From Branchiostoma floridae (lineage: Eukaryota; Chordata; Leptocardii; Amphioxiformes; Branchiostomatidae), in the NCBI RefSeq assembly GCF_000003815.2, contig NC_049987.1:18021959-18085958 (forward strand): a stretch of DNA of 64,000 bases. Reading direction: 5' to 3'. Position 1 is the stretch's first letter, and each line of letters begins with the position of its first letter. The notes below the pieces were generated by a model. It was not told the DNA's origin and did no database searches. It saw nothing but the letters and a program-made list of their open reading frames with translations. The position numbers were made by a program, and so were the translations under genes. Positions 48,780 through 61,150 of the stretch are shown piece after piece.

Positions 48780-51700
48780 TTCTGACCGTTGGAACAGTAT
48801 GCAGTGTGACACACCGGCGCCGGCGGTAACTTGTACACAAAATATCCACCCGGACAAGCCCTAACATGGATCTTCCAACGCCAATTGCATTTCCTCCTCG
48901 AATAGAAAGCACAAACAGTACGTCTCACTACCCCTTCATTGAGGGTTGGGTGTGCTCCCTTCATCCACACTGGGGCGTGTGTATTGCACCGATTAATCGA
49001 TAGGGGGCGCTCCGTGACCATCCTGTCGCCAGCTTCGCCGGTAAAACGGTACCAGCCACCGTCTACCTTTGTGTCCATCCCGTCGCATATGATCTGGTCG
49101 TGGGGAGGGTAATATTTCAAGAAGTGGACACTTCGCCAAGCCTCGCTCAACTCAGTGTAGCTGTCACATCCTGCATGTAAACATGATACGTTAATTTAAA
49201 AGCCAAGTGTCCAACTTTTTTAATTACACTTGTTCAATACAACGCCTGTGAACCATGTTATGCAACTCGACACAATGGTCAACACGAGAACTACAGTCAA
49301 ACCTGTCTAAAGCGGCCACTCAAGGGACTGGAGAAATATGGCCACTATAGACAGGTGGCCACTATAGAGAAAATGCTGATCAATTGACAGAGCAATAAGC
49401 TACACATGATTTCAGTACCCACTGATCTTTCTCAACAAGTAACATTGTCGCAATCGTGGCAAAATTCAACTGTCCCTGCCAAAGTCAAATCTGCCGGAAA
49501 TGATTGATATTGCCATGCGCAATGCTGGTAAATTCGCCGACAATGACTTGCACTCTAACGTTCAAGGCATGCGTACCTTCCGCTTGTTCGCCTAAATGAC
49601 TCTGTCGGAACTCCAAATCCTCGCAAACTACGATTTTAAACTCGGCGCAGTGTGGCAAACGGCCGCTTTATGGTCGCAATAGGCAGTGTTTCCGTATCAA
49701 CAGGACCGGAAATCGTGTGGCCGTGGCCGCGTTGGACAGCAGGCCGCCATAGACTATCTCTTAATGCTTAGATCAATGGGAAAAATCCAAGGGACCGACA
49801 AAAAGTGACCGCAATGGCCAGGTGGTCGCTATGCAAAGGTGGCCGCTAATACAGGTTTGACTGTACATGTATTTACAAGTCAGCAGTCTTCACCTTTCAG
49901 TAATTCATGTTACTGAGCATGCGTACTCAGATCGGTGAACGTGCTTTGACTCACCTTGTGTAGTTGTCACTCTAGAAAGCTCGTCTGCAGAAACATTTCG
50001 TTCTTTGTCGAACTCTTTAGATATGTCTTCCTCTTCGTTAGATATGATACTGACAGTGTCTACCACAGTCACGTTATTTCCTGTAGAACATGTACACACA
50101 ACAAACATATGATAAACTCAAGCACTTGATCTTTGCCGTCCAATCAGATTACGTATGCGTCTATTTTAGAACTTGTAGGACACGCACAGCACATCATGAA
50201 GAAGCACGTGATCTTGGCGGCCCAATCAGGTCTTATATTTTCCTAATACAGAGCTAATGTAGATCGTTATAAGATATCATGTTTTTTACGCACACACACA
50301 TACACACACACACACAAATACACTCCCATGCACACACTCGCACGCACATTCAGAGAGAGGGGGGATGTGTGACACATAAACTTACAGGGAAAGAAAAATA
50401 CAACTTATGATGCTATTTTGTACATATATAGGAACGTGTACATCTTCTTACCTAGACCACAGTATGTTGAATGACAGTTCTCAATCTTCATGGGTGGTAA
50501 CTTGTAGATAAGAAATCCTCCAGGGCACGCCTTCACATGTATTGTCCATTTCCAGCGACAGATGTTTCCCAAATGACGTGCACAGACATGTCGCTCGACA
50601 ACCCCATCTTCGTAAGTAGGGTGGGTACCATTCATCCAGACGGGGGTGTCCGAGCCGCAGCGGTGGGAAGAAGGTGGTGTTTCCGTCGGCATGGCTGTAC
50701 CTGCCTCCCCCATGAATCTGTACCATTGGTCATTCCCAAACCAGCCTTGGCTCTCACAGCGGTGTGGTGGGTGGAGATTTTTAACCCTCACACTTCGCCA
50801 GGGTTCCATCAGCACTTTATATTGGGAACACTCTGGATCTATTAAGACAAAAAAATGTTATGAATCATTCAGGTTCTTAAGATCTTTTGTCTCCGTGTAC
50901 ATGTATTATAATCAATGTCAGTTTATTTATAGTATAACGGTTATAAACAATTCGATCATTAAGGGCTGCTCGAGATAGCTGACCCACACAGGTTTGTCAA
51001 GAGTCCTGCTGAGCACTTGACTTCTGTACCGTCAACAGGAGATGATCCTTTTTTTTTAATACACTAGCTAGTCAAAACTTAAGACCAAAGACAGAAAGAC
51101 CACAAACATTTTTTGTCTGGCAGACAAACAAAATGAGACTCTCATTTTCAGTGTTTAGACCTTTTCAGTCATTTCAACGGTAATTGTCTTCTTTGTTTGT
51201 CGTTTGTTAAAACTAGCACCTGAATAAGGCATTTAGGCCCTATCCTACACGTGTAATTTCCTGTTATTACAGGTATGTAACCTGTATTGTTTATGCTGCC
51301 AAGCTTGGGTGCCGTCATTTTGTTTTGCGGTCGGTGTATGACGGGAAGTGTGGCGCAATTTTGGATTTGACGTAATAGTTAATGAGCAGTGAATGATGAG
51401 ATGACGTGGAAATGTGGTCTTGTCAAAAACGGTAGGACGGCAAGTATGAAGAGTTAGTTGGATGTATGAAGTGATTTGACGGCAAGAGACTAGACACAAA
51501 TATGAAAGGTTAGCCATTAGTTTGCTGCATGAAGTAAATTGATGCGATGGCTAGGAAATGTGATCTTGTGGTCTTGTCAGAAACAGTGGGTCGGCAAGAG
51601 CCACAAATATGAAGTGTTAGGTTGCTTCATGAAGTGATTTGATGCGATGGCTACTAGCCTAGGAAACGTGATCTTGGCTTGTGGTCTTGTGTTATGTAGT

Positions 51701-54700
51701 TAAAGGCGGTGTTCGATTCTATAGTCAAAGTAACGAAAGATTTCAGATATTATAATTATCCGAAACGTCTTACCATTTCGAAAAACATATCCTTGAGCAA
51801 TCCATTGCTTGAGTAATTGCCATTTGGCGTAACTTACCTGTAAATTTCTCACAGATGTAGCGATGCCTGCTGCTGCATTTTGCATCTGCCCACTTGTCTC
51901 TGCTGCTGTCGTTTTTGGACCCGCTTACGATTCTCGCACAGCGCCTGTCCTCTACTATATCAGGTTCCCCTGGTGCCCATGCGCTAAACGGTCTGTCTGT
52001 GTGCGGCCACTTGATCCGGATGTTGGAAGGAAATGGGACTGCTCCGAAGGCATGAACCCAGCGGGGACCCCATTGGTCAACACCTTGGCGTTGTAAACCA
52101 ATCCAAATAGGCCGAAATCTGATGTATATACAGTACAAGGGGCGAGAAGAAGTTGAACATGAATTTACTAAGTTATACATTAGTCACCGTAAAGGTATTT
52201 GGCTTTCACTGGACAAAATGGATACGGATGCGGGCATATACCGCGGTATTCGTTAGGTGCGGATGCGGAAGAATACGAACAAATACGAATGAATCACAGA
52301 TTCTAATAGGATACGACAAAACACTGAACAGATACGATACTGTATCCGCTAGGATGAAAAATACGAAGAGATACTATGTCGTATACAGTTGGATCCCTTA
52401 CTGTTAACAAATACGAAAATGTCATTTGCTCGAATCCTTCAATTTGGAAATCTGCAATGTTCAATCTGGTCTTGAGTTTCCTTTTGCGTCATAAAAAACA
52501 TTTTACCCATCGGCGGGCCCACTCTTCGATAAAAGTACGTACTGAAAATACACAAATACTAGAAGATCCCTATTCCGTATTTCTATGGATCCGCTGGCCC
52601 ATTTCACGGCAAAAAGGCATCAAGGATAATCTGCAGATCCTAACGAATCTCTTTTCTGTATTTTCTATGGTTCAGATGGCCCACTTCGCGACAGAAATGT
52701 CCAGGGTCAATCTATGAATCCTAGCAAATCCTTTTCCCGTATTTTCTACGAATACGTTGCCCCACCTCACGGCAGATGGATCCTAGCAAATCCTTTTCCG
52801 TATTTTCTATGGATTCGTTGCCCACCTCACAGCAGACGGATCATAGGAAATACCCTTTCCGTATTTTCTATGGATTCGTTGCCCCACCTCACGGCAGACG
52901 GATCCTAGGAAATACCATTTCGTATTTTCTATGGATTTGTTACCCCCACCTCTCATTTTTCACAAAAAGTACAGGTTTCGCGAAAAGAAGTCCGATTTCC
53001 GATCAGACATACACATTGTTTGTCGAAAAATAGTAATTTGCTCTCTTGAGCCAAAAAGAGCATTTTTCACAAAAAATACAGGTTTCGCGAAACAATGTCC
53101 GATTTCCTCGGAACCAACTTTATTGCATGCGGAAAAATTCCTCGACATCAGACATACACCTTGTTTGTCGAAAAATTCTAATTTGCTCCCCCGAGCCAAA
53201 AAGAGCATTTTTCACAAAAAATTCAGGTTTCGCGAAACAATGTCCGATTTCCTCGGAACCAACTTTATTGGATGCGGAATGGTTCCTCTACATCAGGCAT
53301 ATACCTTGTTTGTCGAAAAATGGTAATTTGCTCTCCTGAGCCAAAAAGAGCATTTTTCACAAAAAATGCAGGTTTCGTGAAACGATGTCCGATTTTGTCG
53401 GAACCCACTTCATTGCATGCGGAACGATTCCTCAACATCAGACATACACATTTTTTGTCGAAAAATGGTAATTTGCTCTACTGAGCCAAAAAGAGCATTT
53501 TTCACAAAAAATTCAGGTTTCGCGAAACAATGTCCGATTTCCTCGAAACCAACTTTATTGCATGCGGAACGGTTCCTCAGCAGCAGACATACACATTTTT
53601 TATCGAAAAATGGTAATTTGCACTGCTGAGCCAAAAAGAGCATTTTTCACAAAAAGTACAGGTTTCGCGAAACGATGTATGATTTTCTCCGTACCAACTT
53701 TATTGCATGCGGAACGATTCCTCGACACCAGACATACATATTTTTTGCCGAAAAATGGTAATTTGCTCTCCTGAGCCAAAAAGANNNNNNNNNNNNNNNN
53801 NNNNNNNNNNNNNNNNNNNNNNNNNNNNNNNNNNNNNNNNNNNNNNNNNNNNNNNNNNNNNNNNNNNNNNNNNNNNNNNNNNNNNNNNNNNNNNNNNNNN
53901 NNNNNNNNNNNNNNNNNNNNNNNNNNNNNNNNNNNNNNNNNNNNNNNNNNNNNNNNNNNNNNNNNNNNNNNNNNNNNNNNNNNNNNNNNNNNNNNNNNNN
54001 NNNNNNNNNNNNNNNNNNNNNNNNNNNNNNNNNNNNNNNNNNNNNNNNNNNNNNNNNNNNNNNNNNNNNNNNNNNNNNNNNNNNNNNNNNNNNNNNNNNN
54101 NNNNNNNNNNNNNNNNNNNNNNNNNNNNNNNNNNNNNNNGCTGCGGAAATTCCTCGAATCAGACATACACCTTGTTTGTCGAAAAATTCTAATTTGCTCC
54201 CCCGAGCCAAAAAGAGCATTTTTCACAAAAAATTCAGGTTTCGCGAAACAATGTCCGATTTCCTCGGAACCAACTTTATTGGATGCGGAATGGTTCCTCT
54301 ACATCAGGCATATACCTTGTTTGTCGAAAAATGGTAATTTGCTCTCCTGAGCCAAAAAGAGCATTTTTCACAAAAAATGCAGGTTTCGTGAAACGATGTC
54401 CGATTTTGTCGGAACCCACTTCATTGCATGCGGAACGATTCCTCAACATCAGACATACACATTTTTTGTCGAAAAATGGTAATTTGCTCTACTGAGCCAA
54501 AAAGAGCATTTTTCACAAAAAATTCAGGTTTCGCGAAACAATGTCCGATTTCCTCGAAACCAACTTTATTGCATGCGGAACGGTTCCTCAGCAGCAGACA
54601 TACACATTTTTTATCGAAAAATGGTAATTTGCACTGCTGAGCCAAAAAGAGCATTTTTCACAAAAAGTACAGGTTTCGCGAAACGATGTATGATTTTCTC

Positions 54701-57700
54701 CGTACCAACTTTATTGCATGCGGAACGATTCCTCGACACCAGACATACATATTTTTTGCCGAAAAATGGTAATTTGCTCTCCTGAGCCAAAAAGAGCATT
54801 TTTCACAAAAAATACAGGGTTCGCGAAACAATGTCCGATTTCCTCGAAACCAACTTTATTGCATGCGGAATGGTTCCTCGACATCAGACATACACATTTT
54901 TTGTCGAAAAATGGTAATTTGCTCTGCTGAGCCAAAAAGAGCATTTTTCACAAAAAATTCAGGTTTCGCGAAACAATGTCCGATTTCCTCGAAACCAACT
55001 TTATTGCATGCGGAATGGTTCCTCGACATCAGACATACACATTTTTTGTCGACAAATGGTAATTTGCTCCCCCGAGCCAAAAAGAGCATTTTTCACAAAA
55101 AATACAGGGTTCGCGAAACAATGTTCGATTTCCTCGAAACCAACTTAATTGCATGCGGAATGGTTCCTCGACATCAGACATACACATTTTTTGTCGAAAA
55201 ATGGTAATTTGCTCTGCTGAGCCAAAAAGAGCATTTTTCACAAAAAATTCAGGTTTCGCAAAACAATGTCCGATTTCCTCGAAACCAACTTTATTGCATG
55301 CGGAATGGTTCCTCGACATCAGACATACACATTTTTTGTCGACAAATGGTAATTTGCTCCCCCGAGCCAAAAAGAGCATTTTTCACAAAAAATTCAGGTT
55401 TCGCGAAACAATGTCCGATTTCCTCGAAACCAACTTTATTGCATGCGGAACGATTCCTCGACATCAGACATACACATTTTTTGTCGACAAATGGTAATTT
55501 CCTCTGCTGAGCCAAAAAGAGCATTTTTCACAAAAAATTCAGGTTTCGCGAAACAATGTCCGATTTCCTCGAAACCAACTTTATTGCATGCGGAATGGTT
55601 CCTCGACATCAGACATACACATTTTTTGTCGACAAATGGTAATTTCCTCTGCTGAGCCAAAAAGAGCATTTTTCACAAAAAATTCAGGTTTCGCGAAACA
55701 ATGTCCGATTTCCTCGAAACCAACTCTATTGCATGCGGAACGGTTCCTCGACATCAGACATACACCTTGTTTGTTGAAAACTATTAATTTGCTCTCCTGA
55801 CCCAAAAAGAGCATTTCCATGTTCGTTGACAGCCAGGGATCCATGTATATACGACACCGTATTCCTTGTGTGTTATAATTCCAGCAGATACAGTGTCGCA
55901 TCTGTTCGGTACTTTGGCGTATCCTTTAGAATCTGGGATTCGTTCGTATTTGTTCGGAATCTTCCGCATCCACATTTGAGAGATTTGACGGATACCTTGG
56001 TATCTGCCGGGATCCGTACCCATCCGTACGCTGTAGAAAGGCTATAAATGGCTAAATGAAATATAACAAAATACACAGGATTCGAGTGTTTAATTGTATT
56101 AAAGCTACAAGTGACAAGTAGAATCTTTAGAAAGGCGTCCTAACAGAAATTCTGCCTGCGCCTATCGAACGGTTTAATACACTTCTCCCGGCCATTCAGC
56201 GTCGATCTGGTAAAATAATAGTAACTTGTTGCTTGTTTCATGTGTTTTGTCCGGGTCAAATGCGTGTCACAGCCACTGTGCTTTTTAAATGTAAATTTAT
56301 TCGGTGTTAATTGGTAAACAAGCAATCAGCACCAACGGGGGGCAGGTCTCCCTTCGGGACAGATGAGAGTCATGTGACAGGGAGTACCCAATGACAGGCA
56401 AGTCTGGGGATTTCAAATGTACCGTTATGCGAGACGAAGCAAGCATTTTCCGGGCCTCTGTTGCGAGAGGAGAAGAAATGGAGAAAATTTGGACCTGTTT
56501 TACCTCTGAAGTTCTGGTCGGGACTTTGCTTTCCAGCTGGGACCCCGCCGACCCAAAGAACGCCAAGCTATATGCGCTAGGATGCCTGGATTCTGTACAA
56601 AGTTGATGAGGCGGATTATGTTGGAGATTTGTGCAAGGTCACGGAATGGTAAATTCACTTTGAGCCGAGATTGCAAGGTGAACAAACTTTGCGACCTATC
56701 CAACACAAGTCATATGGATCGGACTGCGCAAATCTCAGCGGATTATTCCTCCTTCCGTAGCCTGTTGGAACCGTGTGCTCTTTTTAATAACTACCCCTGG
56801 TCCCGGCCCCGGAGTGTCGCTGGACAATGGAGTCTGAGTTGGACCAATTGGTTTGACACAGCACAGAATCGTGAATCATTTTGAAATTGCACAGTCACTG
56901 CGATTGATCCCAATGCCATCGACGTTAACTACAAGTTTTGAATAAAAGGCCGCAAAATTATATACCTGGATATAAGAGTATATGGATATTTCCGATCCAA
57001 CCAAATGCGAAACCTGTATCCCCACTTAATTGCTACGTATACTTTTCTTGGATCCCATTCAAGAAAATCCGAAATCTGAATTGTTCCGTAGGTATGTACT
57101 ATCTAAACTTAGACAAAATACGGGGGATACAGCTTTCGGATTTGGTTAGGATCCGGGAAAATCCGCATTTCGTATCTGCATAAACGTATCCAAAATACGG
57201 GCGGATACAGCTTTCGGATTTGGTTAGGATCCGGGAAAATCCGTATTTCGTATCTGCATAAACGTATCCAAAATACGGGCGGATACAGCTTTCGGATTTG
57301 GTTAGAATCCGAGAAAGTCCGAATTTCGTATCTACGTATACGTAGCAAATACGTTTGGGATTTGGTTAGTATACGGAAAAATACCGACGTTTCGACGTGT
57401 TCTCCGCGGTAAGGATACGAAAAAATACCAATGGGATACACTACCGTATTTGCCAAAAATACGGATTTCGTATTTTTCCGTGTTTAATTAGTCCGGATTC
57501 GAGAAAATCCGAAATTTCGGATCCGTAACAGATTCCGCTCGCATCTGTCCGTAAACGATCGTATCCTTCAAGGATACGGAAAGATAACGGCCCGGATTTG
57601 ACTGCATTTGAACCCATTTTTTCCAGTGTTTCTTGCCATGACATGTACTTAGCTTGTAAGAGAATAGATGTGCAATAGGGTATTTTGTTCCTTCCTTCAT

Positions 57701-59072
57701 TTATACGTTCATTCATTCATTCAGGAAAGGTAGTTGACGATTATCACTCAATGCCGCTTTATCTATCTACCCATCGATCGATCAATTGATAGATAGATAG
57801 ATTGTTTGACATACATATGACGAAACGATTTTAATCGACAAGATTGTTTAACATAATTTATCTCTACCTCCTGCCTGTACATTTTTGTTGTGAGAGCTTC
57901 TTCTTCCATTTCTAAGAATCACGGTGCGTCTTAGGCCTACGTCACATTTCCTACCCTGGGCCCGGCCGGGCTGTTTGCGGAAACGAAAAATTGAAGTTTA
58001 TGCCAATGAATATGCACAATGCATGCTGTTGAATTATATTTTCGGTCCGTTTTGTGTTGTTGCTGTCTTTCATATCATACCTATCGTTCCCGAAAGCTGC
58101 CCGGCCGGGCCCCGTTGTGGAAATGTGACCTTTGCCTTAGTGAGGAGGTTTTATTTGAGGTTCATGCCTGCCTACACCCACCTGTCAACGCAGTTCTTCA
58201 GCCAGACCAGAGCGGAATTCTGAAAGGAATCAGTCGGTACCGCGATCAGTCCTCCCTTTACCCGGCACGTCTTCTGGGCTGACTCGTAGGTTGCAGCTTG
58301 GCGTTCGGCCCAGTAGACCTTCCCACTGGGTAACAAAATCCGCTCACTCTCGTCAGGGCATCTGTCTGGGAGTACCCATGCTGTAGAAACAGTTCATGCA
58401 TAATACATCAAAGTGCATACTAGTAGTTTACATAGTATTTGCCACATTAACTATGCAAATATATGCATTACATAACACAGCACTGCGATAAGTACGCTCG
58501 ATATTCTGAGTACGAATCCGCCGCGATAGGAATTGTGGGCAATATGTCAAAGGTGAAGGCCCCTAATAAGTTATGAATAAGTCATCTTTGCCGTGCCCGT
58601 TATTTCTCTCTAGACGTGTTTTGTTTATGTCTAAGAGGCCTTCACATTTGACAAGTTACCCAAAATTCTTGTCACTGTACATGTATGCGTACTCGGAATG
58701 GTAAACTGTCAATTTTATGAAGCCACACATTGTGGGTAACAGATGACTAGTGCCAAGAAGACATGCATGTGCAGTGTAGGTCTTAGCTAAGATCGTCCAT
58801 ATCTTTCTTTGAACGCTGTGATCTAGCAATGTTCCATAGTGTCTACACTTATTGTACAGTGTATTTGGTTGTAAACACGACTGTGCGCTTGGAAATCATT
58901 CAATTGGTCGGACTTTAACAAGATTCACTAATCACAGAGAACTAAGCGAACTGCTTACACTCACAGGTGTAAATACCTTACCTGAAGGTGCACAAGTGGA
59001 CGCGAGACGAACTGTCAGCATCAGCAAAACAGAGCCAAAGACGACAGCACAAATCAGGCACCGCTTCGCCAT
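48776..59072 (-). CDS. Secreted C-type lectin with two D8C (uromodulin-type) domains (492 aa)
   Basis: Minus-strand exons 59072-58982, 58380-58182, 52118-51838, 50838-50452, 50080-49955, 49170-48776 keep one frame. Exon 1 is a signal peptide (MAKRCLICAVVFGSVLLMLT). Exons 2 and 3 form a C-type lectin domain (TYESAQKTC, GGLIAVP, WIGLQRQG, GEPD, KWADAKC, YICEKF); EPD replaces EPN/QPD and the WND Asn is absent, so classical calcium-dependent sugar binding is doubtful. Exons 4 and 6 are D8C domains as in uromodulin, GP2 and OIT3 (WYRF-GEAG, NRC, PVW-G-HP, VC, W-I-VKACPGG, VYKLPP, C--YC). Exon 5 is an acidic linker with an NVT site. No zona pellucida domain follows. A role in extracellular recognition is inferred. 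The last exon ends four residues after D8C, at a TAG supplied by a MITE. The intron splitting the lectin domain spans 6 kb of satellite. Confidence 0.88.
49292..49865. mobile_element. MITE with TACAGTCAAACCTGT ends
   Basis: TACAGTCAAACCTGT at 49292-49306 and its complement at 49851-49865, with GGCCACTATAG/GGTGGCCGC blocks next to each end. Consistent with TA-targeting mariner-type elements. It lies in the last intron of the CTLD-D8C gene. Confidence 0.8.
50288..50330. repeat. CA microsatellite
   Basis: Short (CA)n with TA interruptions in the intron after the first D8C exon. Confidence 0.85.
51380..51690. repeat. Degenerate tandem repeat, about 110-130 bp x 3
   Basis: Shared words GGTCTTGTCAGAAAC, CACAAATATGAA, GCATGAAGTGATTTGA and GATGCGATGGCTA occur in the same order. 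It lies in the intron before the first D8C exon. Confidence 0.7.
52200..52360. repeat. Left terminal inverted repeat of the satellite-bearing block
   Basis: GGATGCGGAAGAATACGAAC through GAACAGATACGATACTGTATC is matched in reverse complement at 55880-56040 at about 85-90% by eye. The pair encloses all 145-bp satellite copies. Confidence 0.75.
52555..52950. repeat. Degenerate tandem repeat, about 75-bp unit
   Basis: Units share CCGTATTTTCTATGGATTCG, TTGCCCCACCTCACGGCAGA and CGGATCCTAGGAAAT. About five copies become more regular towards the satellite. Confidence 0.85.
52952..53784. repeat. 145-bp satellite array, left part (six monomers)
   Basis: Unit begins GAGCCAAAAAGAGCATTTTT at 53048, 53193, 53338, 53483, 53628 and 53773. 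Each monomer has the palindrome GTTTCGCGAAAC and GCATGCGGAA. 145 is not a multiple of three, which explains the staggered about 70-codon frames; no protein is indicated. Confidence 0.97.
53785..54139. other. Assembly gap (355 N)
   Basis: Run of N within the satellite. The 600 or more bases before it recur unchanged after it. Confidence 1.
54140..55820. repeat. 145-bp satellite array, right part (about 11-12 monomers)
   Basis: Monomers start at 54204 and then every 145 bases to 55799. The part 54160-54795 equals 53149-53784. Later monomers form a homogeneous higher-order pattern. Confidence 0.97.
55880..56040. repeat. Right terminal inverted repeat of the satellite-bearing block
   Basis: Complement of 52200-52360 (see there), ending near CCGTACGCTGTAG. 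Confidence 0.75.
57112..57360. repeat. Tandem repeat, about 76-bp unit x 3
   Basis: Unit AAAATACGGGCGGATACAGC then TTTCGGATTTGGTTAGGATC, starting near 57115, 57191 and 57268. The first two are near identical. A degenerate continuation runs to about 57560. Confidence 0.95.
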
Positions 59073-59582
59073 GTTTGAATCAGTCTACTAACAGTACCCC
59101 AACACTCTCCGTCTGCAAAGCACAGCTTGGCCAAGTCACCAAACAACACTTTGACGTGTTTGTAAATGTCTACTGACCTTTGTAGCCAAAGCACTCTATG
59201 CTTACCTAGGACAAATCCGCTGATACAAACTAAGCCCGGGCTCAAGGCAAGTCACAACACGCTCACTAAGTTCATGACCTCACACCGGATGTGCTCCACC
59301 AGAAGTTTCCCTCGAATACGGTTCAAACGTTCAAGTGTTGAACTTAATACATTAACACATATCCTACGACAGTATACTAGTAACTGCAGAAGAGGAACAG
59401 TGACCACCTCAGGAACAGTGACCACCTGACATCTGAGCTCACTAAGTCCACCAGAGGCCAGAGAACATTCATCTACAGAGCAACAGCACTCTGGAGCACT
59501 CTTCCTACTGCTACTCACACAGCCACCTCTGCCCCATTAGATAAGATCAGAGAACCTCTTTCTATCATAGCGTGGATTCACG

Positions 59583-59592
59583 TGTGTGTGTG

Positions 59593-59628
<36 letters not shown>
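59583..59628. repeat. GT microsatellite
   Basis: (GT)n with a single C interruption. Confidence 0.95.
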
Positions 59629-59630
<2 letters not shown>

Positions 59631-59995
59631 AGATCAGCTTTTGTTACTTTGTCAACTTAGCTCTCTTTTTCTTGCGGTTCTCAGCAGCTTCCTAGAGTTC
59701 ACCACCAGTGTGTCTATTCATTGACAATCTCCAGACAGGTTAACTGGTGTTTAACGTAATCTCCAAGCAGATCCTACGGTAGCATAATATAGTATCAAAA
59801 GCTGGCAGAGGACTGAAGCCGGCTTAGGAGTGTGTTTTGCTACCGGGGATCTGCCTCCACTGAAACAGGGAGGAGCAGTTCTATTCAACAATGGTGTTGC
59901 TGCCCCTCCCTGTTGTCATGTGCTAATTATTTTACGAGTGACTTACACTGAGACAAAGTCTTTGACCAGCACTTCCCAGTTGGAAGTTAGCACCA

Positions 59996-60090
59996 ATAGA
60001 GAAGTAAGCCGGGGAACAGCTTGCGACCTACGAAGGTCGCAAGCTGTTCCCTAGCCGGCTCATACTCCTCTGGCCGGCTTACTTCTCTAT
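59996..60090. repeat. Nested hairpins
   Basis: Inner stem GGAACAGCTTGCGACCT (60013-60029) pairs perfectly with 60034-60050 across a four-base loop. Outer ATAGAGAAGTAAGCCGG pairs with 60074-60090. Confidence 0.9.
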
Positions 60091-60205
60091 TTGTTCCATT
60101 TCTATGGTTTTCCCAGCGACCTATAGGAGTCTGGTAGAGACTAGTTTTTACCGAGATTGGCTCATTGTTGATTAAGTTATCCTAGAAAGTTTATGCATGG
60201 TCCAG

Positions 60206-60882
60206 TGGGGTCAAAACTGACCCCAGGATTTTTTTAAACAAACTTTTGTGACCCACATCTAAACTACTTATCGTAGGATCACGAAATTTTTAGAGAATGA
60301 CGTACATGTAAGCCAAAATTATTGTAACAACTTTTGTGCCATTATCATCTTATATGACGACATTATGACGTCATCTAGGTAATATCGGCCGCCATCTTGG
60401 ATTTTGACTGATGACGTCATCAAATTAGCATAAATTATGAATATTGAGTCATGAAATTTACGTTGAATTTCATAAGATGTGATAAACAACTGTTATTTCG
60501 TAATAAATACGTGTCAGAATTCCGTTGCCATGGGAACATGAAAAATGATGAACATACTTTGTTCACTGAAAATGTTTGGTATCAACATTTTCCAAAAAGT
60601 TACTAAGTTTGGTGGCCCTAGCATAAGCTATTCAGGCACTATACGGCACTGAAGTTGGTACAGGCATCAAAAACCTCCTTCCCGGTCTGAATAGAGTTGG
60701 TGCAAAATGTAGTCCATATGATCTTTTGCATAAATTGTGATAATGAGATAGAAATATTCTCACCTAATCATGTCAGACTGTCCCACATAGATTAATGAAA
60801 CTATACATATATACAAATCACTAAAAGAGTCACACAAAAAACTGTATTTGTACAAAACGTTTTGGGGTCAGTTTTGACCCCA
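60206..60882. mobile_element. Element with TGGGGTCAAAACTGACCCCA terminal inverted repeats
   Basis: The 20-base end at 60206-60225 is exactly complementary to 60863-60882. It encloses a reversed fragment (about 60280-60698) of the piggyBac-like family of 40794-41733, with shared words such as CATCTTGGATTTTG and CCCGGTCTGAATAG. Confidence 0.7.
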
Positions 60883-61150
60883 TACGGTAATCTGCGTCAC
60901 CAAAAAGCAACGGTGGTTTGAGGGTTTTAATTAAAAAAATAACTTGCTGTAACATTTATTTTCCGGTGTTCTCCTTCCTGAAATCATGGCACAACGCCGC
61001 GCTATTTCGTCTCTCTCCAGTTGATGTTGGGCCTGCTGTTTGCTGGGACCCTATACGTTAGGTAACGCTACTCTCTGACAGACTTATAAGGATCTTAGAA
61101 ACAAATTTTCATCTATCACGTTTTTGTCATGTTTATATTCAACACTCCAG

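Larger units (their letters stand above)
59073..61150. other. Upstream region of the CTLD-D8C gene and repeats
   Basis: Promoter of the minus-strand gene is expected just above 59072; no TATA box stands out. The stretch holds a GT microsatellite (59583-59628), nested hairpins (59996-60090) and a TIR element (60206-60882). No coding exon recognised. Confidence 0.5.

Noticed and set aside
53272..55800. Series of about 70-codon frames on both strands, evenly spaced
   Set aside because: They repeat every 145 bases with the satellite, are staggered in frame and have no domain. They are array by-products.
52952..55820. CRISPR-like regular array
   Set aside because: Monomers are contiguous 145-bp satellite units without unique spacers, in an animal intron.
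56391..56606. 71-codon frame with balanced composition
   Set aside because: No recognisable family, no splice context and no neighbours on the strand. Left unassigned within the large intron of the CTLD-D8C gene.
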